NCBI GenBank assembly: GCA_023424095.1
Contig: JAFAEG010000018.1
Coordinates: 1 to 64,000, forward strand
Direction of reading: 5' to 3'
DNA from: Pseudomonadota bacterium
Lineage (GTDB): Bacteria; Pseudomonadota; Alphaproteobacteria; Sphingomonadales; Sphingomonadaceae
Length of the DNA: 64,000 bases
A program made the position numbers and the translations under genes. Shown piece by piece: positions 58,361-64,000 of the stretch. The notes under the pieces were generated by a model. The model was given only the letters and a program-made list of their open reading frames with translations, was not told the origin of the DNA and did no database searches. Each line of letters starts with the position of its first letter. Position 1 is the first letter of the stretch.

Positions 58361-59674
58361 ATGGCGATCAGCGCCGCACTCAGAACAAAGCTGCTCGGCG
58401 CGATCGACACCGACACATTAGTCTTCCTCTGTGGGGCCGGCCTGTCCATGCCTTCACCAAGCTATCTCCCGAGCGCAGCCCGCGTCGCGGAGATCTGCTA
58501 CGACAAATGGCTCGCCAACGAAGCGCTAGATGCCAATCTCAAATATGACGTCGATAAGCTCGCGGGCCATTTCCACGCCAGCAATGATTTCGAACCGATC
58601 TTCATCCCCTTGGTGCCTTGGAATGATCTGTCGGGCGCGCCCAACAAGGGCCACGCGGCCATCGCCGATCTGCTCGTGAGCCGGGCCGCGCATGCCGCGC
58701 TCTCCGCCAATTTCGACACGATGATCGAACGTTGGGCCGAACAGCGCAAAGTCGCGATGCAGGGGGCGCTCACGGGCCACGAGGCAACCAGCTTCGCCGC
58801 CGCGACCAGCCCGCTCCTTAAGTTTCACGGCTGCATGCAGCGCGGTCGCCGGGCGACGCTATGGACGACGGCGCAGTTGGCCGAGCCCGCCATCCAGGCG
58901 CGAGTCGAGAGCTGTTCGCAATGGATGAACTTGCATCTGCCGAACCGACATCTGGTGGTGGTCGGTTTCTGGACCGATTGGGGTTATCTGAACGATGTGC
59001 TGGCGAACGCCTTCACCATCACCAACGCTTTGTCCGTGACCGTGATCGACCCGACGCAGAGCGCCGACCTCCAAGCCAAGGCTCCGCAATTGTGGGACAA
59101 ATTGACGACTTTGAGCGCCGCGTTCGAGCACATCGAGGAGTCAGGCGATCACATCCTCGAGGAGCTGCGCGTCGAATACTCAAAAAGCTGGGCCAGGAAA
59201 TTTTATGCCTTGGGACAGCCGCTCGCGACGGGCAGCGGAATTGCGCACGTGCCGTCCCCGGACGGCCTGAGCTGCGACGAGCTCTACGATCTCCGACGGG
59301 ATGTGGAGGGGGTGCCCTATACGCGGGCGGCGATGCAAAAGGCGCCCCCAGCGGACACTGCACAAGCCGCCTTCGCCCATATCGAGCTTGGCAATGACGG
59401 CGCTGTGCAGGCCGGCGCGTGGCTGGAGCATGGCGGGCGGACGGTACGGATCGTCAATGGGGCCGGCCGCGGCCTCAGCGAAGTGAAGGAAGCCCATAAG
59501 GAGCCGCCCAACTTGGCCCAGCCTGACATCGTCCTGTGCGCCGGGGCGATCGATCTCGGCGTCCCAGCCAAGCTGATCGCAACCGGTAAGGGCGCGAGCA
59601 TCGTCAGCCCGGCGCCGGGCGGCGGCGCGAAATGGCTAACCCGCGCCGACGCGCGTACAGAGCTGGGCCTGTGA
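58361..59674 (+). CDS. SIR2-like protein (putative NAD-consuming effector)
   Basis: A 437-aa protein. The N-terminal SIR2 domain (about 15-280) shows FLCGAGLSMPSPSYLPS (GAG at 25-27), SANFDTMIERW (Asn about 117, Asp about 119) and LLKFHGCMQRG with the candidate catalytic His156, plus VVVGFWTDWGYLNDVL. The zinc-binding cysteines of deacetylase sirtuins are absent, as in bacterial defence SIR2 domains that degrade NAD. The C-terminal ~150 residues (about 290-437) are a separate domain of unknown type. RBS GGAGG is 10 bases upstream; its stop overlaps the GTG start of the next gene. First gene of a three-gene operon. Confidence 0.85.
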   Translation: MAISAALRTKLLGAIDTDTLVFLCGAGLSMPSPSYLPSAARVAEICYDKWLANEALDANLKYDVDKLAGHFHASNDFEPIFIPLVPWNDLSGAPNKGHAAIADLLVSRAAHAALSANFDTMIERWAEQRKVAMQGALTGHEATSFAAATSPLLKFHGCMQRGRRATLWTTAQLAEPAIQARVESCSQWMNLHLPNRHLVVVGFWTDWGYLNDVLANAFTITNALSVTVIDPTQSADLQAKAPQLWDKLTTLSAAFEHIEESGDHILEELRVEYSKSWARKFYALGQPLATGSGIAHVPSPDGLSCDELYDLRRDVEGVPYTRAAMQKAPPADTAQAAFAHIELGNDGAVQAGAWLEHGGRTVRIVNGAGRGLSEVKEAHKEPPNLAQPDIVLCAGAIDLGVPAKLIATGKGASIVSPAPGGGAKWLTRADARTELGL

Positions 59675-60210
59675 TCGACCTGCTCTCCACCTCGCAGATA
59701 CTGCTACGCGACGCCGGGTTCACCGTCCGCCTGAGCTCGGTGGGCCACCGGCCGGTGGTCTGCTTCGAGGACAATGCGCTGGTCGGATTTTGCAGTTCGT
59801 TCGAGCAAACGGACGAGCTGATCGAAGGGTGGAAGGCCTTCGAAAGCGAGATTCTGAACCGCTTCGCGGGTGACATTCGCGCCGCAGGCGACAAGGCGTG
59901 GAACGTATATTGCGTATTCCTGTGCGGCGGCGCGGGCGATGGGACGCAAAAGCGCGCGGTGAGCTGGATCGAGGAGGATCTCGAACGGACGCGCAAGGTC
60001 GCTGCCTGCGACATCGCAAGCCGCGAGGATCTGGTGCGGGTCCTGTTGCCAGTGCTGCCGGTTCAATATCAGCCTGCGCTCCAGCATGAGGATTTGACGG
60101 CGCGCTTGCAAAAACGGATCGCCGACATCGCGCCCCAGGCGGCGCATGCCATATTGGATCTGGAGGTTCCGGTTTCGGAGGCGGTCCGCCTGCTCGGTGA
60201 ACGGCCATGA
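59671..60210 (+). CDS. Unknown linker protein of the SIR2-ATPase operon (possible ABC-3C middle component)
   Basis: A 179-aa protein. Start GTG 59671 overlaps the SIR2 stop (GTGA), and its stop overlaps the ATPase ATG. Seen: HRPVVCFEDNALVGFCSSF, KAWNVYCVFLCGGAG, WIEEDLERTRKVAACDI and VLLPVLPVQYQPAL. The W-N-x-Y and IEEDL-x-x-TRK patterns recall the small middle component of ABC-ATPase three-component conflict systems, which links the sensor ATPase to the effector. That assignment is from memory of the pattern, not a search. No catalytic residues are obvious. Confidence 0.65.
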   Translation: MIDLLSTSQILLRDAGFTVRLSSVGHRPVVCFEDNALVGFCSSFEQTDELIEGWKAFESEILNRFAGDIRAAGDKAWNVYCVFLCGGAGDGTQKRAVSWIEEDLERTRKVAACDIASREDLVRVLLPVLPVQYQPALQHEDLTARLQKRIADIAPQAAHAILDLEVPVSEAVRLLGERP

Positions 60211-62255
60211 GATTTTCGTATGTAGAGGTCGCGGGTTTCCGGGGATTCAAGGACGCAACACGCTTCGACTTCCCAGCCGGGTTCGTCGTGCTCACCGGCC
60301 GCAACGGCGCAGGAAAGAGCACGGTCCTCGATGCGATCGACTATGCCTTCACCGGTACGATCAACAAATATGCGGTCAAGGGCGCTAAGGGCGGCGGCCT
60401 CGACAGCCATATCTGGTGGGTCGGCGATGGCACGCCGGCGGCTCAGTATGTTGAGATCGGGCTGATCGCGCCGAACGGCGAAGCGTTCAAGATTTTCCGC
60501 AGCCGCGACCGCGGCCTGCAGATCTCCTTGGACGAGGTGGCGAAGCAAATCTGCTCCGATCAAATGGCTCAGTGTCCGTGGCAGGAGACTCTCGTCCAAA
60601 CCACGCTCATCCGGGACGAGACCTTGTCCGGCCTCAGCCTTGACCTGCCAGAGCAGGCGCGCTTCGAAGCCGTTCGCGCCGCGATCGGCGGCCTCACCGG
60701 GCCGGATCATTCCGAGCGGACGAGCGAGCTGGGTAAGGCCGCCGCCACGGCCAAGCGGACGCAGGACGCTAAGCTTGCGGAGGCGCAGGCCGAGCTTGGC
60801 CGAGCGCTTTCGGCGCTCACCGAAGCGCGCAGCATCGCCGAACGTCAGGCTGACGTGTCCGAGGCCGAAGCGATCATCCAGCGAATGGCGCACGAACTCG
60901 TCGCGACTGGCGGAGATCGATCAGAAGCGCTCAGGCGCGGGGTCGCGGAACGCAAGCAATCAATCCCTGTCTTGATGGATGCTATCGTCCGCGCAGAAGC
61001 GGCCGTCGCGGAGGAACGCTTTTTCACCTCGGACGAGGGGATCGCCAGTTCGCTTGCGCTTGCAGCGCAGGCGGAAGCGCTCGAGCAGAGCCAGAGCCAG
61101 GCGCGGGCGGCCCTCGACGACGCACAACGTGCGGCTACCGCCCAGCAGGAAGCCGATTCTTTCGCCGCTCACATGATCGCCTTGCTCCAACATGGAGAAG
61201 AAATTGGTCTGGTCGCGGGGCATTGCCCGCTCTGTAACGCCGCTCGCGGTGATGCCGAATTCGCCGCCGCGATCGGGGCGGCCCGGGCGCGACTGCAGGC
61301 CCGAGGCGAGGCGGCCGCCCGGACGGCCGACGCCTTGGCGAATGCCCAATTGATAGCCCGCCAGACCGAGCAGGAGCTTGCGGAGGCGAAGCGGACGCTC
61401 GAAGAGCTCGATGCCCAGCGTGCCCGCTCCTCCCAGGCGCTCGCCGTGGTTCGCGCCGTCTTCGAGCGTTATGATCTGCCCGCTGAGCCGCTCAATACTG
61501 AGCAGGTCCGGACCCTGGTGCTGAAGCGGCAGGAGGAGACGGCACAGCTCGAACATGCATTGTTCATCCTTGAGGCGTCCGGCGCGCACGACCGGGTCAC
61601 TGCGCTGGAAACGCGGATCGCGCAGCTCCGCGAGAATGTGGAAGAGGAATCCCTGCGCGCCACCGCTGCCGACCGGGCCGTCGAGGCCGCTAAGCAGATC
61701 GACAAGGCCGCGAAGTCCGTGGCCAACCAGATCCTTACCGAACAGTTCGACACAGTGATGCCGCTCCTCAAAGAGTTGTACCAGCGCCTCCGCCCCCACA
61801 CGGACTGGCGGGAGATCGAGACCGACTTTGGCGGTGAGGTGCGAGCGTCGCTTAATTTCACGGTAGGCGACGGCCGGAACCCGCAATTCCTTTTCAGCAG
61901 CGGCCAGCGGCGGGCGGCGGGCCTCGCCTTCCTGCTCGCTATCCATCTTTCACGGCCCTGGTGCCGGTTGCGCTCGCTGCTGCTGGACGACCCGGTCCAG
62001 CATATCGACGATTATCGTGCCTTAAATCTGGTCGAGGTGCTGTCTGCGATTCGGCGGATGGGGCGGCAAGTCATTATTGCCGTGGAGGACCCGGCTTTAG
62101 CTGACCTCTTGTGCCGGCGGCTGCGGAGCACACCGGAGGAGACGGGCCGCCGTTTCGACCTGTCTTTTGGGCCAAACGGATCGGCGATTATTGTCAGCGC
62201 GGAGGATGTCCGGCCGCTGCCTCGGGAAGTGCTTCGTCTCGCCGAAGCGTCCTGA
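60207..62255 (+). CDS. Rad50/SMC-like ABC ATPase with CxxC hook
   Basis: A 682-aa ABC ATPase. Walker A TGRNGAGKST at 30-39. Long coiled coils (about 180-330 and 355-530) meet at a CPLC motif (C340/C343), a Rad50-like zinc hook. ABC signature SSGQRRA at 564-570, Walker B LLLDDP (Asp594-595), then a D-loop-like VQHIDD. The switch histidine expected in the H-loop is replaced: IIAVEDPAL with Glu627. The protein is shorter than Rad50 and resembles defence-type SMC-like sensors. It overlaps the upstream gene by 4 bases. Likely role: sense DNA or DNA ends and trigger the SIR2 partner. Confidence 0.88.
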   Translation: MRFSYVEVAGFRGFKDATRFDFPAGFVVLTGRNGAGKSTVLDAIDYAFTGTINKYAVKGAKGGGLDSHIWWVGDGTPAAQYVEIGLIAPNGEAFKIFRSRDRGLQISLDEVAKQICSDQMAQCPWQETLVQTTLIRDETLSGLSLDLPEQARFEAVRAAIGGLTGPDHSERTSELGKAAATAKRTQDAKLAEAQAELGRALSALTEARSIAERQADVSEAEAIIQRMAHELVATGGDRSEALRRGVAERKQSIPVLMDAIVRAEAAVAEERFFTSDEGIASSLALAAQAEALEQSQSQARAALDDAQRAATAQQEADSFAAHMIALLQHGEEIGLVAGHCPLCNAARGDAEFAAAIGAARARLQARGEAAARTADALANAQLIARQTEQELAEAKRTLEELDAQRARSSQALAVVRAVFERYDLPAEPLNTEQVRTLVLKRQEETAQLEHALFILEASGAHDRVTALETRIAQLRENVEEESLRATAADRAVEAAKQIDKAAKSVANQILTEQFDTVMPLLKELYQRLRPHTDWREIETDFGGEVRASLNFTVGDGRNPQFLFSSGQRRAAGLAFLLAIHLSRPWCRLRSLLLDDPVQHIDDYRALNLVEVLSAIRRMGRQVIIAVEDPALADLLCRRLRSTPEETGRRFDLSFGPNGSAIIVSAEDVRPLPREVLRLAEAS

Positions 62256-62634
62256 ATTCTTCCTTGGCAGAAAGGTGGGGCGCGGCTCCGACGCAGCTAG
62301 TTCGCGCTGTCAGTCGAACTCTGGCTCTGGTCGCATCTACCCCAATGCATCCGGTCCACTTTCGTCCAGATCCGGACGTTCAGCACCGGGCCCAGCCATG
62401 TCTGGGATGGGCGCATTGCTGCCAATGTGTGTGGACGACCGATGTGCGCCCATGACGGCCGTTGACCGGCAGTCGGCTGTTCGACCGAAGATGGGGCTAA
62501 GCGGACGCTCGGCGGTCGAGCGCCCGTTGGCCGCGGAGGGCGCTTCGCGTCCTAATCCCGAAAGATTCTTTAACCGCAACCGCTGGCGGCAAAGCGCGTT
62601 CATTAGGCATCCCGCGCAGTATCGAAGGATGATC
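62256..62634. other. Intergenic region after the SIR2-ATPase operon
   Basis: A 379-base stretch; no gene, terminator with T-run, tRNA or clear repeat was recognised. It is the probable right limit of the defence-like module. Confidence 0.4.
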
Positions 62635-63054
62635 GTGGCCGAGCCAAGACCCATGTCGCCCCCGCTGCACCCGCTCCATGCGATGCTGCTCGCGTTCCCG
62701 TTGGCCCTCTTCGTCAGCGGCTTTCTGTTCGACTGGGCCTATTGGTCGACCACGCACTGGCAGTGGCTGAACTTCGCCGCATGGATGAATGCAGGCGGAC
62801 TTTTTGTGGGTGCCTTCGTTGTGCTATGGGCGCTGGTCAGCCTGATCCGCAGCCGCCGGCGACTCTGGCCGGCCATCTATTTTGGGCTTGCGCTTGTCAT
62901 GTGGCTGCTCGGCTTCCTCAATGCGCTGGTGCACGGACGCGACGCTTTCGGCAGCATGCCGCTCGGCCTCTATCTGTCGTCGATTGTCGCCCTGCTGGCG
63001 ATCGCCGCTGCCTGGATCGGCTATTCGGGGCGCCATCTAGGAGACGCACGTTGA
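62635..63054 (+). CDS. DUF2231-like membrane protein
   Basis: A 139-aa protein with four hydrophobic segments and the opening HPLHAMLLAFPLALFVSGF with FDWAYW, typical of DUF2231 proteins (conserved His early in helix 1). GTG 62635 is chosen because AAGG lies 6 bases upstream; ATG 62629 directly abuts that site and ATG 62653 is also possible. Its stop overlaps the TTG start of the dehydrogenase gene, as these two families often pair. Confidence 0.8.
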   Translation: MAEPRPMSPPLHPLHAMLLAFPLALFVSGFLFDWAYWSTTHWQWLNFAAWMNAGGLFVGAFVVLWALVSLIRSRRRLWPAIYFGLALVMWLLGFLNALVHGRDAFGSMPLGLYLSSIVALLAIAAAWIGYSGRHLGDAR

Positions 63055-64000
63055 CCCGTTTCCGTACCATCGTCGCCTCCGCCGCCGTTCTGACGCTCGC
63101 CTCGTGCAGCGGCGAGCCCGACCCGCCAACCTATGGCGCCGATCCCGCGCTGCCCGACTATCGCGCCGAGCTGGTCCCGAGCATGAAGATCGCTGGGCCA
63201 GCAAGCTGGGGCGACGAGCGGCCCACCGTGCCCGCGGGCTATACGATCACGCCGATCGCGACCGATCTCGGCATTCCGCGTCAGACCCTGGTGCTGCCCA
63301 ATGGCGACATCTTGGTGGCGGAAGGCACCGGCGACACCGCACCGCCGTTGCGGCCGAAAGATTTCATCGCCGGCATCATCAAGGCGCGCGGCAAGAGCGG
63401 TGCGGAAGGCGGCGATCGGCTCACTTTGCTCCGCGATGCCGATGGCGACGGCAGCTATGAGGGCCGCACGATCTTCGCCGAGAACCTGAACGCGCCTTAT
63501 GGTCTCGCTCTAATCGGCGACGGGCTTTACGTCGCCAATCAGGATTCGCTGGTGCGCTTCGATTATGCCGTTGGGCAAACCGCCGCGTCCGCTCCGCCGC
63601 GCAAGATCGCCGACCTGCCGTCGGCCATCAACCATCATTGGACCAAGGCGATGACGGCCAGCCTGGACGGGCGGTTCGTCTATGTCGGCATCGGCTCCAA
63701 CAGCAATATCGTCGAGCGCGGTTGGGAGGCCGAGGTCAACCGCGCGATGGTCTGGCAAATCGACGTCGCGACCGGCGCTCACCGCCCCTATGCGACGGGC
63801 CTGCGCAACCCGAGCGCGCTGGCGACGCAGCCGGGCAGCGGCACCCTGTGGGCAGCAGTCAACGAGCGCGATGAAATTGGGCCCAATCAGGCCCCCGATT
63901 ATGTGACTTCGGTACGGGACGGCGGCTTCTATGGCTGGCCTTATGCCTATTGGGGCCAGAATGTGGATCCGCGCGCCCAGCCGCAGGATCCGGCCAAAGT
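63051..64000 (+). CDS. Sorbosone/glucose dehydrogenase-like lipoprotein (cut by window edge)
   Basis: About 316 residues visible, no stop before the edge. The start is TTG 63051 with AGGAG 7 bases upstream, overlapping the DUF2231 stop. The N-terminus has a lipobox (LASC) after a short hydrophobic stretch, so it is a lipoprotein. Beta-propeller features of PQQ-dependent sugar dehydrogenases follow: TDLGIPRQTLVLPNGDILVAEG, NLNAPYGLALIGDGLYVAN, GSNSNIVERGWEAE, and GLRNPSALATQPGSGTLW, then GGFYGWPYAYWG. It likely oxidises a sugar or aldehyde in the periplasm with PQQ; substrate not determinable. Confidence 0.88.
   Translation, partial: MTRFRTIVASAAVLTLASCSGEPDPPTYGADPALPDYRAELVPSMKIAGPASWGDERPTVPAGYTITPIATDLGIPRQTLVLPNGDILVAEGTGDTAPPLRPKDFIAGIIKARGKSGAEGGDRLTLLRDADGDGSYEGRTIFAENLNAPYGLALIGDGLYVANQDSLVRFDYAVGQTAASAPPRKIADLPSAINHHWTKAMTASLDGRFVYVGIGSNSNIVERGWEAEVNRAMVWQIDVATGAHRPYATGLRNPSALATQPGSGTLWAAVNERDEIGPNQAPDYVTSVRDGGFYGWPYAYWGQNVDPRAQPQDPAK

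Noticed and set aside
1..64000. CRISPR arrays, rRNA genes, insertion-sequence transposases
   Set aside because: None seen: no regularly spaced direct repeats, no rRNA-like conserved blocks, and the only recombination gene is the serine recombinase.

Overview
The window looks like chromosomal DNA of a GC-rich alphaproteobacterium, most likely a sphingomonad (Sphingomonadaceae). This rests on protein style: NarK1-NarK2 fusion, sphingomonad-type TonB receptor and spinster-like MFS carrier, and the DUF3489/DUF2924/serine-recombinase trio. No rRNA, tRNA or CRISPR array was seen.

Region 1 (1-20,610) is an anaerobic nitrate-respiration island. Reading leftwards from a perfect FNR box at 14375-14388, narK(1-2 fusion)-narG-narH-narJ-narI-ppiC and two small unknown genes form one operon with stop/start overlaps. 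Around it lie moaA and the start of mobA (molybdenum cofactor), an outer-membrane porin, two FNR-family regulators, a B12-dependent (oxygen-independent) ribonucleotide reductase, an NnrS-like membrane protein and small unknown genes. Five FNR-type palindromes sit in the intergenic regions. The two FNR paralogues have complementary, individually incomplete sets of the four expected cluster cysteines.

Region 2 (20,908-55,211) is a 34-kb acyl-CoA catabolic island of about 27 genes: a CoA ligase, three CoA-transferase-superfamily proteins (one a probable alpha-methylacyl-CoA racemase), two acyl-CoA dehydrogenases, five crotonase-fold proteins, six SDR proteins, a FadJ-type multifunctional enzyme and thiolase, a biotin-dependent acyl-CoA carboxylase whose alpha chain is split into two genes, a CitE-like lyase, a BKACE enzyme, an acyl-CoA thioesterase-like protein, a TonB receptor, an MFS carrier and three TetR regulators. 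The mix suggests stepwise breakdown of a methyl-branched or isoprenoid-like (or side-chain-bearing) carboxylic acid taken up through the TonB receptor. AT-rich palindromes at three promoters share one operator consensus, and two TetR paralogues have near-identical recognition helices. A different perfect palindrome serves the third TetR. The island is flanked by two diverged copies of a ~115-bp intergenic repeat (20733-20848 and 55308-55424).

Region 3 (55,694-62,255) looks like mobile or defence DNA: DUF3489, DUF2924 and a large serine recombinase on the minus strand, and divergently a tightly coupled three-gene operon encoding a SIR2-like protein, a 179-aa protein of unknown family and a Rad50/SMC-like ATPase with a CxxC hook. 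The last operon is the best candidate in this window for a little-described system, probably anti-phage or anti-plasmid.

Region 4 (62,635-64,000) resumes ordinary genes: a DUF2231 membrane protein coupled to a lipoprotein of the sorbosone/glucose dehydrogenase beta-propeller family, cut by the window edge.
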